A stretch of 64,000 nt of DNA from Mugil cephalus (lineage: Eukaryota > Chordata > Actinopteri > Mugiliformes > Mugilidae), in NCBI RefSeq assembly GCF_022458985.1, contig NC_061778.1, positions 8,015,501 through 8,079,500 of the forward strand. The letters run 5' to 3'. Shown here one piece after another: positions 12,166 through 27,016 of the stretch (its first letter is position 1; the number at the start of each line of letters is the position of its first letter). The position numbers and the translations under genes were made by a program. Under the pieces are notes generated by a model. That model did not search any database, had not been told where the DNA came from, and worked only from the letters and a program-made list of their open reading frames with translations.

Positions 12166-15100
12166 ATGAAAACCAGAAGACCGAGGTCCGTCAGATCTGG
12201 AAGCAGCAAGAGGAAAGGTAAACTTAGCTTAGCTAGCTGTTAGCAGCACTAACGCTAATGTCAAGTAACTGTCAACCTCACATTTACGAGCTAATTTATG
12301 TGTTAAGTTAACGTGCTCCTACTTTCTTTGTCTTTTTTTCTGTTGTTGTAGTTTTGTCAGTAGTCATTGGGATGTTGATGTGCGTCAATAATAAACATTT
12401 ATTACACTTATTAACTTGTAACTCCACCGTAAACGTTTTGGACGCATTATTGTTTTGCTAGAAGATGCTAAAGCTAAAAGCAGAGTATAGCATCCTGTTT
12501 TCGGATTAAAGTCTATATCCGTTACTTTTCTAATGTGAAGCTGCCACATATTGTCTATTAGTTCCTACTGCTCCAAATGTTACCTGGGAAAAAGACTAAA
12601 GATTACTTAAAGCTTTTCTGGTTTTATGATAGGTTTTAGTTGTTAGGGTTTATCCCCTGTAGTAGTATGCTTCAAAGGGTTAGGCAGCAAAAGACGGATT
12701 TACCCAATATTAGGCAGTATGTAATGTTATTATGGACGATTGGATTATGTTAGAATATGTTTATACTTTAAAATTATTAAAGATAATCGTAAATTGTAAT
12801 TATAATAACAGCCAATATAGAGTTAAAACCAGCCGCAAATATTATTGTATTTGTTAGTAACTAATCCAAACTAACCTTTGCAGTCCCCAGTGATGTGTCC
12901 CCCTCTACCAGCCTCCCTCCTCTGGTCGAGGGTCAGCTGAGGTGCTTCCTGCGGGTGACGATAAGCCGGGTGTTATGGACGGTTCACAAGCCGCCATCGC
13001 CAACGTTCATCAGGCTGCGCTGGTGGGGAGAGTCCTCCAACGGGACACACTTCTTTCCCAGAGATGGATCTCAGTTGTCACAGAAAATCATCAAGACAAC
13101 CGCTCGCTTCCCGATCCGCTGTGGTCCGAAGCAGTTCACCTCATATCTTACAGGTAACTAAGAGGACGTTGATGTGTTTGAGTTTGCTAAGCTGCCATTT
13201 TTACATCTAAAACTCACCTGTCACTAACAGATATGGGCTCTTTGGTGCTGGAAGTCCTGACGAAACCAGATCATTTGCCCGTCGCTCGGGCTCAGGTCGC
13301 CGGCATCTCCTGTCTGTCCCTGTCACACCCAGTTAGTGGATTTTACACTCTTGTATCTCCGACATCTGAAAAGCTGGGAGAGATACAGGTGAGTAGAGGG
13401 ATGATGTTGCATTTAATTACCTGCTTTTACATTACAGCAACTGTAAGTAATGTTTGGACTGACATCTAGCAATATATTCTGAATTCATGGCTACTGCATA
13501 GATTAGTACCTTTTGGCCTTACGGTGCGGGGGCAAAATAGTGGTACAAGTAATATGTGAATACTCGAAACAGTTCGTAAACGGTTTGTCAGCGATTATTT
13601 ATTTGACATTTTTCTCTTCTCCTCCTTAGGTTTCTCTTAGTTTAGAGCCTCTCACAGAAGCCTACGACAGCAGCAGTTCAGGTCCCACCACAGATATCGG
13701 CGCTGAAGGACAGCGAGCCACCACACTGATGGTTCCCTCGCAGCACAAATCAGCTGGCAGTGGGAGGGAGTCAACTGGGAGCAGTGGTGGAAACACACCA
13801 AGGTTAGATACAGCCTTTAAAAGTCCAGTGGGAAGTTTAAGTCTGAACACGGTAATCTGACTGTTTGTGTTGCTCCAATGTTTTCAGAGGGAAAGACCAC
13901 TTGTATTTCAAAAATGCAGAGAAAGACAAACAAGAGACGCTTGAGAATCAGATGCCTCTTACAAACAAACCTCAGGAAAGTCAGACTGCTGTGAATCCTT
14001 CAAGTCTGGACTCAGGGCAAACAAGCAATGATATCCTCTCAGGTCAGCTGCAGTATTACTTCACATCCACATAATCACATATTCACCACATATTTAAGTG
14101 TCTCAGATTAAATAAATAACATTTTCTTTTTGATCTCAGTTATTCTAGAGCGTGGAAACAAGCTTAGAAACGCCATGGTGGTCTCTGCTTTGAAATGTGA
14201 TATGGATTGTGCTTCGGCTCTGAAAGACACTCCTCTGCCTCTCCCAAAAGACAACATCCAACCTCCATCCAGGTCAGTGTTTTAGACTGTTTTCTGTCAC
14301 CTTTATACATAGAGCTTTTTAAAGTTTATTCTCTTTTTGTTTCAAACAGGCTGTTTCCCTCTTCCTCTGGGACGTTTCTAGAAAATATCCTTCAAGCTGG
14401 TTCAACTCTCAAACACTCTGATGACGTTGCTGTTGTCTCCGACACCTTGGACTGTCCGGCTGACATGGACAACAGAGCCGTTGAGCTGCTCCTTGGCAGG
14501 TACTTGAGTGTGCATTCACATCTAAGTTTGACAGAAAACGGAAGCAGCATCTACTCAGCTTTTCTTTTTTCTTTTTAGCTCAGTCACATCTCCTCTTCCT
14601 CTCTGGGATGGCTCGCCGCCTGAATCTCTGTCTGGCCATAGCAGCGTGTGTGAAGACAGTGAGCTCAATGATCCACAGTATGATCAGAGCTTACTGGAAA
14701 ATTTGTTCTACAAAACTCCTGTAAGTAGTTGAATTTCACATTATTTTTTTTGTCAGATTTGTTTGTCACTTTATTTTCTCACAGCGAATTCATGGAAATC
14801 ATTCTTTAGGTCTTAGATAGCAGACCAGACGACACTGAGGAGGAACTTCAACCGTCAGCCTCCTTGAGGAAAAATCAGCCAAAACAGCTGACGCAGTCTG
14901 GACCTAAGATCATTGAAGGGTAAGGGATTTTACTGACTCCTTCAACTGCTCCGCCTAATCAATAAACAATTAAAAACCTCCTTTCAGAAGCTCATACGGT
15001 CTAGCAGTAACCTAGATGTAGGCCTGTACCACACATTGGACAGTTATTAATGTCATTTTTATTGTGTCTAGTCTAAATTCACAGCCACAGCGTCCTGGAG

Positions 15101-18066
15101 ATGCTGGTGGTATTTCTCCTCCCCTGAGTGTGGAGCAGTTGGCTTTGCTCCGTTCGATCCGGCTGGCGAGAGTGACCATCGACTCTCTGACTGTAGCTGC
15201 AGGCGGCTCAGCCACAACACCCAGAAAAGGCTTGAATAAAGGAAAACCTCCTCGACCACTAACCAGCAAGAAGTGGTAGGTAAAACATCTAATAATTACA
15301 TTTGATCTTGTTAAAAAAATCTATTTGTTGAGGTTGATGCATGCGATGACATCTCTGTTTGGTCAGTACATATTTCGTGGAGTACGTGTTCCCGGTGACT
15401 TCAGCTTCAAGTCGTCACGATCGCAGTAAGAGTGGAGACGGGGAGGTGATCAGAGCCGCTTCCAGTAAAGTCACAGGAGGAGGTGAGACCTGTTTAAATT
15501 TGTTTTTATGAAACCTGCTTCGGTTGTTTTTGTTGTTTGAGACCGATGTATGTGTTTTTTTTTTAGCTGTGAGGTTCCAGCAACTCTCAGTGTTTCCCGT
15601 CCACTTCAGCACAGCTACAGTTCAACAGTGGTTGGGAACTGATCTGATTTTCAAGATTTACTCACGAAGAAGCGACCAAAAGAAAGTAGGTAGCTTCAAA
15701 CTATACATTACTGACATGATTGGTTAAAATGTTGGTGTACACTTTACCTTTGAGTCATTTTTTTAATTTATTGGTTGTAGTTTTTGGATAATATTACAAC
15801 ATCTTTAACATACTCTTTAACCAAAACAAGTATTTTGCTTTTTCTCATCGTTATATGTAACTTATATATGAAGAGGGAAGTGGTTCTAATGACATTATCT
15901 TCTCATCTTGTAGCCTGTTGCCATCGGTAAGGCAGTCCATCCACTCCACTGTTTGCTGGAAAGCGATCAGCTGAGTCAGTCTGTCGTCCTGCCAGTAGAG
16001 AGCTTGCAAAGTAGCAGAGCAACTCAGGAGGTCGGACCTCTGAAGGTCAGGATATACTGTTTGTTTTTACCCAAGAAATAATTTTTGGAAGTGACCCAAA
16101 TACCCATAGAAGTAATATTAATATTTCTACAGGTGTTACTAGAACTTGGAACGGGCAGTAAAGCTGAAAAAGGTAAAAGGAAGTTGACTTGGAGAGATAC
16201 ATCCCACATTTCACTCAGTCCGGGGAGAGAAACTAGATCCAGATCTCAACATGCCAACGCTGACAGGGAAGAGTTACCAGCTCGTCCTTTAGAAGACTCC
16301 CGGCAGAATGTTTGGAGTCCTCAGAAACCCTCAAAAGAACCCTCTCCTCATCCCGTCCTCCACACATCGCCTCCTAAATCGTGGCAGCAGGTGGAGGAGG
16401 AACCAGAGGTCCTGCTGCATGCCTTACTCATGGTACCTGATGGGAAGAACTTCAGCTGTGGGCCGCTGCAGGCTCCAAACGTGTACTTGAACTGTAAACT
16501 GTTTTGGTGTGATGAGACGGCGAGATCTGTCGTCAGCTGGGGTCAGACAAACCCTACGTTCAACTTTGTTCAGGTAAGTTGAGGAGATCCAGTTATTTAA
16601 CTCTGTTGGACAAACAAAAATCCAGAGTTGGCTCAACATATCACTTTATTAAACATTGTTGTCTTTCTATTTCCTTCCAAATAGCAGACAGACAGAAATA
16701 GTTTAAAGGTCTCTCATGCCAGCTGCTTGAAATGTTTTTCGTTTTTTTAGAAGATTTTTTTTATTATTTTTCTAATTTCAAACCTTCACACATTGTCACC
16801 TGAAATGAGTATTGTTTCGTTTGCTCTAACCTTACCTGGTAAAATGAATGTTGAAATAAATTTAAATTACGGCTGCAGCTAACATTTATGTTTTCAATTC
16901 ATGAATCTGTTGATTAATCGATTGATCCTTTGGTTAGCTGCTAAGTTATTAGGAGATCTTCCCTTGTTAAACTTTTATTAAAACATTTTCTCATAGTAAC
17001 ACTTTTTTATTAGTAATGCTATAAATGCAGAACCTATTTGAATCTTTAAGTTTCACCTGATGGATATTGTTCAACAAAAGTTTAGATTTTTTTTGTATTG
17101 ATCTAATTTGGAAATGTGTGTTTAATTTCTTAATTCTAATTAACAATATTCAATGACTTGTCCTGGTTTTATTTTTTTTGTAAGCATTGCTTCCACCCAC
17201 ACAAATTGTAACATTAATAGAAAAAACGAATTAATTTAATTTTATAGGTCGATATGTTCAGAAACAAACCCCTTACCATTTGCATCATGTTGAAATCTTA
17301 TGAATTGAGATACAGACTGTTTTCTTTCTCATCGTGTCTTAGGTGACACCTGTGGCTTTAACTAATAAGCTGCTGGAGCGGATGAAGAATAATATGATGG
17401 TGATTGAAGTTTGGCAGAAAACAGGAAGCTCGGGTCAAGATCGACTCCTCGGTCTCGTTAAATTACCTCTTCATCAGTTCTACATGTCGTTTAGGTGAGT
17501 CACTGTTAGAGCCGTTAGGTTATAGTGGACACTTTCTTCAGTTTTCCAAGGTGTTATTTTCCAAATTACTTAATTAATTACACATTAACAGACAATGATA
17601 ATATTGGGTTAGATTACCTCAACCCTTTTGTGAACTTAATTAAAACAATAGGTAAACTCAAACATCTCAGATTTTTACCTACCTTGTCCTCTGGGAGGTG
17701 CTGTTGTACACAGAATATGTTGTTATGGTATTTTTTATCCCACATCCAATTAATCACATATTACACAAAACTGATTTATGTCCGTGGCCTTGCAGGGATC
17801 CCAGGATCTCACACCTCCTCCTCCAGGCGCAGTACCCTGTTTTAGGGGTGGACTGCTACATGCCTGTCGTTGACGTGTTCTCAGGTACTTGTAAAGGAAA
17901 CCTCAGGGTCGTTCTGGCCATGGGTCAGTCAGAGCAAATAGTTTCCCTGCAGCGCACGAGGGATGAAGAATACGAACCTTTGTCTCATCCAGTGCGACCT
18001 GTTCACCTGCTGGATCACCAGCCACGTCCACAAACAAAGGTCAGTGTTAAATGCTTGCAGCATTTC

Positions 18067-18121
<55 letters not shown>

Positions 18122-21100
18122 TTTTACTTGTCAAATAGATTTGTGCCGTTAATAATAAAAAAAAGACAATAGTACTCAAAAATGTTTGCTTTTGCACAAT
18201 GAAGGTTAAAGGTCTAAAGAATTCCATTTGCACAGTTTAAACAATAAACTAATGAGTTAGTGTGCAAACATGTAACATTGCATACTTATATTTAGATAGT
18301 TAAAACAGACTTGGAGTGTTTGTGAAATTAAGTTCCACTGCTAGGCAATGAATGAAGCATTTGCAATCAAAATATTACGACAGAGTGCATTTTTTAATTT
18401 TTTTTTCCAACAATAAAGTTACAGTGCTGAGCAGAAGCGTGAGAGATGAACAACAACATAAGAACAGCATCCCTTAAATAAACAGTCAGGCTGATGTCAG
18501 GCTGAATGGTCCTAGCTGGTCCAGAGAGTAAAACTGTTTTCTCAATAATACATGATCAAAATATTTGCATCTCAGTGGTTTAGCACCATAACAAATCCTG
18601 GTTTCTTGACTGTGTGAATGAGTACCATGTTTTCCCCTTATATAAAAGTCCTAACACTGACGTGCCCCTTCCACTGCTGCCTGCTTTGACATCTGGGTGA
18701 CACTTAAAAATGGGACAGCTAAACTCTCTTAATTGTGGTTTTGGGGCTAGGTTGGAGGCCATTTACCTGAATGCCTTAGTTTCTGGTTCTTCCACATGCT
18801 TATTGTGTGCACATCTGTACCAGCGAGGTAACATGACTTGAATGCTTTTATTGGTATGTTTGGTATTTTTCAAATCTCCTAAAAGCAAAAAATGAAATTA
18901 TGGGAATTAATTGTATATTCATGACCTTGCTCTGTTTCACACTCATGTCATGTCAAAGGTCTCAGGGCTTCTTCTTCTTCCTTATACTCACATGCATGCG
19001 TTTGTGTAAACGAGAGTACACATTAACTGCTCTGACAAGATGAACAACTCTCTTCTTAAGACTTTTTCCATCATGTTTCTCCCTCAGGTGATTGCAGCTG
19101 TGATGGAAACTATGAGAGAACATGTGTTTGTGATCAGAGTGGAAAAGGTCAGTGGGCTCACACCTCTACAGTCCACAGTGTGGGGTGAGGCCGACTGCTA
19201 CGTCCAGTATAGTTTCCCATGTCAGGACGGTGACACAAAGGAAGACCAAGACCTCATTGAGAGTAGTAAGAACATTAAAGCGTATTAATCCCTCAAATCA
19301 TTTGTGTTCTCTCTGAATCACTCTAACCCTATATTTCTCTCTAATAGGCGTAAACCTGAAGCCGTTTCGTACTACCACCACTCTCTGTGTCCCTGACCCC
19401 ATGTTTGGTCACACTGAGACTCATGTGCTTCTGGCTCCTGAAGGAGTTCCTGTTCAGAGGCTGCTGCTCAGCTCTCTTTCAAGTCAAGGCCTGAGCAGCG
19501 GAGGAGGCGTCCAGTTCGAAGTGTGGTGCAGGTTTGTGGGGTCTGCTTTTTGGTGCATTGAAGTAAAACAACGTAATATCAGTTATGCCTTTACGTCTTT
19601 ATTGTGGCTTTATTAGGAAGGTGTTTTTATTCCAGGGCTGCTTTGTGGTTTTCATTTCATTAGGAAGAGATTATTTGGAGGAAAATAGTGATTTATTGTA
19701 GATTTATTGTGAGAATAAATGATTTGGCATGAAGGTGGTAATAATTTATATTCTTCATATGGGACACCACTCAATGAAAAGAGCTCCAGATTAGGTAGCG
19801 GTGATGCAGATAGGCTGATGGAGACTTTGATTGAGATTCATGATAACCAGTCTGGAAGGCACAGTGGCAGAATTGCACTGAACTGAAAGAACAGGAGCTT
19901 GTGATTCAAGCTGATCCAAGGCTACAATAGTGAGAGCAAACAGATTAATGGTCTGTTCAGAAACACCAGTACTTTGCTTTTGAATGGACAGTTCACATAC
20001 CAGTTCTATTTCAATGATTAATATTCTATATTTCTGCAGGTATTATTACCCTAATGTCAGAGATCAGCTTGTGGCCAGAGGAATGCTTCCACTGTCCAAA
20101 CTGTGTGCCATGGTCACCATGCAGAGACAGCATCCCAACGAGGCTCAAATGTTCTCCCTGCCGCTGATTCCCAGGACAGACAGCGCCACAGGACCCCAGC
20201 CTCATCCCTCAGGTACACACTAACATATAATACTATAAGGACACATATTTAATGTTTGAATGTTGTGACTGATCTGTTTTGTTTCTCAGGCCTGCTAGAT
20301 GTGTGCGTCAGATACAAGCACAGACCTGTGAGACCTGAAGGACAGACTGGAAGAGGAGCTGCCTCTCGAGTTGTGACGCTCGTGGTTCAAGTGCACAGAG
20401 CATCTGGTCTGCAGGCAGCAGCGAGGTACATCACTGCCACCAACCTCTGGACCGATTTGTTTCTTACTGTAGTTTGGTTGCCAGTATGTCAGATGTTTAA
20501 TTTTTCACTAATGACTTTTCTTCTTTTTCAGGGTGTTATCAGAACAAGATGAAAGGTTCGACTACTTTGTCGGAGTGGGTGTTAACACTTACGTCACGGT
20601 TCAGCTTTCCTTCTTGCCTGAGAGTGAGAGGAGATGTACCCGCACTGCAGCTCGGACCTTCTGCCCCGAGTTCGACCACCACATGGAGGTGTCCTGTGAT
20701 CTGCTGGTTCAGAGGAGCACGGGAGAAACCTGCAGCCTGGCTGAGCAGCTGGAACAGGCCACTGCTGTCTTTACTGTCTGGAACAGAGACAATCGCAAAG
20801 GTTTGGGAGATCTTATTACAAGCCATTTGAATTTATTCTGTCATTCAACCATTTATTCTGTCATTCAACCAAAAATTAATGCCAATAAATTAGTTTATTG
20901 TAGTTTTAGCCTCTAAAGCTTTGTTTATAGTTCTCGGTAGTCAACTCTAACAGTTTTTAGTTCCTAAAGGTTTTCATTAGTGATGTTTGTCAGTAATGAT
21001 TTGTGCCATTTTTATTGTAGCCGTGAACGTTTTCAAACCTAAAGACGTGATGTTGGGCACAGTGAGAGTACCGCTGGCTGATCTCATCCATAAAAGAACA

Positions 21101-24100
21101 GGTAAGTTGTCCTTTTAAGGACCTCTTGTTCATGAAGCTGTTTTCATTTGCGAGCACTCATTGTGTTATTGTGTACTTTTTCCCCAACGTGAAGGTATTT
21201 CTGGCTGGTTCGGCGTTTACATGACTCTGGAAACAAGTTCTTCTCAACACCACAGCGTTTTGGTCGGAGGCCTCGAGATCTCCGTCAGCTTCGCTCACCA
21301 CTCAGACAGAGAGCGAGTCATCAAAGCTGCTCAAGGTCTGGGCTGGGAAACGGTTCACAGTGACAATGCAACGCAGGACGAGGAAGAACTGTGGGAAGGA
21401 AGCGCAAAGAAACTCTCTCTAACATTATCAATGCCTAGAGTGTGGATGCCCGTCCACTGTTTGCTTCTACCCGGCCACGATGAGCTTCAGCGCTCCACCT
21501 ACTGCTACTTCAGGTACAAGTTCTACGAGCAGGACGCCTTCTGCTCTCAGATGAGACACCCCCATGTTGAGGAGGGTGGGGTGGAAGGCCAGGCCACTGC
21601 CAGCTTTGAAGGAAGTAGAACTGTGGAGCTGAGGAGCACCCAGCCGCTGATGTGGTACCTGCGAGAGGAAAGGCTGGAGGTGCAGGTGTGGGTCGCCTTC
21701 AAGAAAGATAAAACCAGAAGGCCCAGTGACACAGACCGACTGGTGGGCTCAGCGTTTGTCGATCTGTCCTCTCTTGCCAAGACGCACAAGCAGAAGCTGG
21801 CTCTCAGTGGTATGAATAAATAATAACCTTTAATTGCTTTAGTATAATTGTGTCAGGATGTAATCAGGTTTGCTGTTTTGCAGGAGTGTACCCGCTGTTC
21901 ATGCGCTCAGCAGCAGATCTACAAGGAGCAGCTCTCAGGGTCCACATCACCCTAACAGTCGGTCCTGATCCCGCTGGAGCTGACACCCTGGAGGACTTCC
22001 ATAGTCAGGAGGAGCTCTTATCAGAGGAGGAGGTGGAGGAGGAGGAGGAGGAGGCAGCACATCGAGCACCCTCTCCCCATACGCCCAGAAAATCATATAC
22101 CCCAAGCAGACAATTGAATAAGTCCTCCAGAGCCACTCCAGACATCACATCTGTGTCCCACAGAGAAACAAGCAGGGAGGAGTCTTTCTCTGTGACTATT
22201 GCTGTGGACCGGGCTATGCACCTGAATCTGAAAGGTGAGCAGTGGTGGGAAATGTTCACCCTATTTCTTTGTTTTGGTTTGTTTGTCAGAATCAGAATCA
22301 GAATCTGAATTACTTGATTGATCCCAGGGGGAAATTACTTTTCGTTACAGCAGCTTCTACTCAAAGTGTACCAGTGTTAAGAACAAAGAGCAATTTAGGC
22401 AATAAGAGTAAGAAGACAATTATAGTAGAAATACAGGCATCAATGTAAAAAATATAAGAAATATATATAACAATATGTACAAGCATAAGTGAACCTGTGT
22501 TCTGAGTTGTTGCTCTATAATATCAATGAATATGGGGTATTGCACAGCAGGAAATTATTGCACATGGTGAGTCCAGAGTCCAATAATGTATAAGGAAACA
22601 TGTATAAGTAAATTAAAATTAAGTGAACATGAGTTATTGTACATTATCAGTATAAATATGGTTATAAATATGGGTCATGCACACTTGGAGTGAGGAGTTG
22701 TACATGTTGATGGCACACATCATGGTGTGATCAGTCTGGTGTAAAAGAACCAGCACGTCATGGAGAGGGGCCGACTCATTGTCCAAGATGGCTTTCACTT
22801 TGTGAAGCATTCTCCTGTCTGACACCACAATCAGAGGGTCCAGCTTCACTCCGACAATGTCGGTGCCTTTACGTATCAGTCTGTTCAGTCCGTTGCTGTC
22901 CGCTACCCTGAGCCTGGGATCATGGCCCAAGGGATTCTAACATCTTAACCTGTGTAATAATGAATAATTAAGTGTTTATTTGGCAGGTTGTCCTCTAGCA
23001 GAGCGCAGCGAAGGGACGCCATGCTGCTGTGTTTCATATGTCACCGCTGACTCTGCCGAGCCGATGTCCACCGCCGTCGTAGCCAACACTGACTGTCCTG
23101 TGTGGGACCATCAGCACGAGTGCAGGTCGAGTCACATGCCTCAACTTCAATCTTCTATTTTAACTTAGTGTTTCATTTATCAATATTCAGCTCACGTGTA
23201 TGTTTTGAATTTCCAGGCTCTCGAAGCAGCTGCTGGTTGATCCACAACAATCTCTCGTTTTCAAAGTCTGGCACAAAGGAGGTACAGGAAGGAGGAAGAA
23301 GGGTCACATCATGATTTTCTTTCACTTTGATGTATTAACTCACACTTTTGCTTCCACAGAAATCGAAAGGGTGATTGGATTTGCATCTGTGGACCTGTCT
23401 CCTTTGCTCTGTGGGTTCCCGTCAGTGTGTGGTTGGTATAACATCACAGACTTCAGCGGACAGTGTCACGGGCAGCTTAAGGTCTCCATCACTCCTCTGA
23501 AGGGGGTCCAGGACCTGCGTGGAGAGAGGAAATCGGTGAATGAAGAAGCGGCCAAAAATTCATCTGTGAGAACACTATAGTCGCACAGATTTTATCTTTT
23601 CACTTTTTGAACATTAAAACCAACCAGAATGTGTTTCGTTAGCAGGCTTTGCTCCAGTCCGTTCCTCTCAGCTACCAAACCACAGCCACGTACAGCAGCT
23701 TTCCCTCTCACATCAGCAGATACCCCGAGCAGAAGATCTCCTCACCCGACCTCACAGAGAGGCTGTTCTCTGAAAGGTTGGTGTTCACACAGTTTTACAC
23801 CCTGACATCTACAATCTACATCTGTATTTATGTGTTATTGTGTCTTTTGTCTCAGGCCCAGTGAGAGCGAGCGCCATTACGAGCACATGGACAAAGTTCG
23901 TCTTTACCACCAGAGTCTACAGGAACAATCACCGTCTCACTCTGTTTATGATGTCAATCCCTCCAGCTCGATCCTGTTTTCAGCACTGAGGTATTCCTCT
24001 TTACATTAACAGTCTCCTGTCACTGTGTTTTTATCGCATTGTAAACACCAAGCTTTGTTTTAACAGAAAGAAGCTGAGTGAACTTGACAACATTCAGAGA

Positions 24101-26972
24101 TACTTCAGCCGTAAGCTTTCTACTCCTACGTTTCCATGCATGGTTGAGCAAGATGTTCACAGCAAACACGAGGAGGAACAGAGGGACTCGGAAATCAACT
24201 CGTCTCAGCTACTCAGCAAGTCCAACCAGTTGGTTGGAGAAGTCAATGACATCATAAGTGGTGAGCTCCTTTTCCCCCAATCAAGAGTTTCTATTTAACA
24301 TCTGAGGCTCTGACACCATCAGGCAACATGTAAAAATGATTTTGTGTTAATCTTAGAGAGGCCAAACCATTTCATGTCTCAGTTGGTACATCACATGTAA
24401 AAGTTTTTTCTTGGCAGCTGCATTTTTGGCAGCTGACTGAGAGTTTTAATGTGGACACAGTCTACTGTTTATCTTAACCATAAAAGGAGGCAACTAATGG
24501 CGTTAAGTCTTTCTGCTGCTGCCTCCACTATTTATATAAAGTCCTTATACAGTTAAACATTCATTGTTGTACATTTTGGACGCAGATAACAGGTGTGTTA
24601 GACTTTAATGATCCTCAGGGGAAAATCACAGTAGCTTAGTTGCACATAAAAAACACTCTAACCAGAAGTAAAAAGAAATGTAAAATAAAATTAGATTAAA
24701 ATATAAGTGTTATTTAGTAAAGTAAAATAGAAAATTGTCTAAGCAAAATCTTTACAGAATTTCTATCCTAGTGGCAAAACGGTGTCGAAGGTGATCCGGT
24801 TGTTTGGACTGTTGCTTGGCAACAGTGGTGTGGATCGACACTCATGCTGTTGCCTTGTCCACTGAGGGCACAGATGCACTGTGGTCCGGGAAGTCCACAT
24901 GCAGCCAGGTCTCCGTCAGACACCAAACACTTCTCTCCCTCTGGTCCCAGCGAACGCACACGGTTCGTCCCATCTTCCTGCCAAAGACCTCACGTTCCCC
25001 ATGAGGGCAGATGGTATCGCTGGCCTGAACCTCCTCGCTTCGGACATCACAGGGGACAGCACGGACAATGCTAACAGTTCCTCTCTTGAATGCACCAACG
25101 GATGGTCACTCCACCGAACGCCACAGTCAAACACAGTCAAAAAAATCTAAAAGCACCATAAAAACAGCTAAAAATTATGGCGATTGGATACCAGACAAAA
25201 AAAAAACAAAACGAAACACGGACACACTAAGAATAATCTGAAAAAGTAGACATCTCAGAGCTACTGGTGACATGCTGCCAAAAAAGAAAAGCGGGATCAA
25301 GTCAAAGATGCAGGTTAGCTTAGCTTAGCACAAAGACAAACACATTTTTATTTATCATCATTTTACCACTGATTTAACAAGCACCAGATTTTAGTTTGTG
25401 AACTTTATATGTGCTGTTCAACTGGGAATAAATGAATCTAGTAAGATTTTTTTTTTCATGCTTATTCTCTTCCTCCAGGTCTACGAGGACAGCACTTGGA
25501 GACAATTCCATCCAACCCAGAGAGCAGCTCAACATCTTCCCCCGCTGGAGACGGCATCCTTCAAACTGTCCCTCAAACTCTCCCTGAGAACATCTCCAGT
25601 CCTTGGAGAGTTTCAGATTTTTCCCACAAAGTTTTGTCTCCCCTTCCGTCGCCGCCTCCAGAGATGTCCGGGGACCACACAGACTCTGAGATGGAGGACG
25701 AAAAGGACGGAGGAAGCTACAAGGTTGTTGTGTCTGAGGATGAAAATGAACAAGAGACGAGTTTCAGACAGGACGAGGAAGCTGACGACGATGATGAAGA
25801 TGAAGACTACGAGGAGGTCGTGGTGAAGCCGCGGCCTCTAAACGAAGTGACCTCGTTAACGGACAGAACCAGTCCTTGGACCAGCATCATGTCAGACCCC
25901 GACCTGGTTTCTCTGGAGAGCCTGGAGGCACCAGAGGAGCCTCACGTGACTGAGGACGAGGACGACAAGAGGAGGATGGTTCATGTGGAAACTCGTGACT
26001 CCAGCACCAGACAAGAGGAAAACCAACACCATCACAGTTTTAGCGATGCCTCGGACACGGAGGCAGACGAAGAAAGGACGCTACAAACTTTAGATGAGGG
26101 ACGAGCAAAGACCCACAACATTCCCACTGAGGAGGCAGATGATTCAGATTTATCACCAACCACAGACGGCGCCACAGATTCCCACATCGCTTCAGGCTTC
26201 CACAACAACCTTGACGCACAACTACAACCGTATCCTTGATCTGCATCCGTCCAGATTTATATCTGGCTGTCGTATTTGTTTTGTTTTTCCGTCTGGTTAG
26301 AGATATTCAAACTACACAAAAAGCCCAGTGGTTACCTATCACTGATCACAGATCTGACAAAATAAAAGTTTAAAAGTGACCATTAGTTGCCGCAGTCCAT
26401 CTTTAACATCTTAAAAATGTTATAGACACAACAACACAGATATTTGTGTATTTTTTTGGTGCTAAAATCACATAGAATGTTCTTAAACATTTTACTTTTA
26501 TGCATATTTAATGTGAGATCAATGTGAGAGAGGCTATCTGGGTTAAATTACACCAATTTATCTTTAAATAATCTTAAATGTCCTCAAACCTGCTTCCATC
26601 TTGCTCCGTCTATACACTGCGTCCTCTTTTGTTTAACATTATGCATTAAGCTCCGTCGCCGTGGAGGTTCCTAATTTCTTCCTGCCCTCTCACCAACTGG
26701 AGGCGTCGATGAGAGCCATTCGTTTAGCTCCGTCTTTCTCCCACATGCCCAGAGACACGGTGAGTGTTTACCACCAGCTCTGCTTTCTTCTCTTCTTCTA
26801 CTTTTCACTCTCTTCTCCTGGACTGCTGGTTAAACACACGATCAGCCATAACATTACGACCATTGACAGGTGAAGTTAGTAACATTTATTATGTGGTTGT
26901 CATGTCGCGTGACAATGTAATTTAATCTATATTAGGTAAAATTTACATTATATAATTAGAATTAAAGATGTC

Positions 26973-27016
<44 letters not shown>

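Noticed and set aside
24768-25150. Cluster of ORFs on both strands in c2cd3 intron 30
   Set aside because: Multiple overlapping frames, no splice connection and an adjoining LINE-type tail; more likely retroposon 3' sequence than a nested gene.
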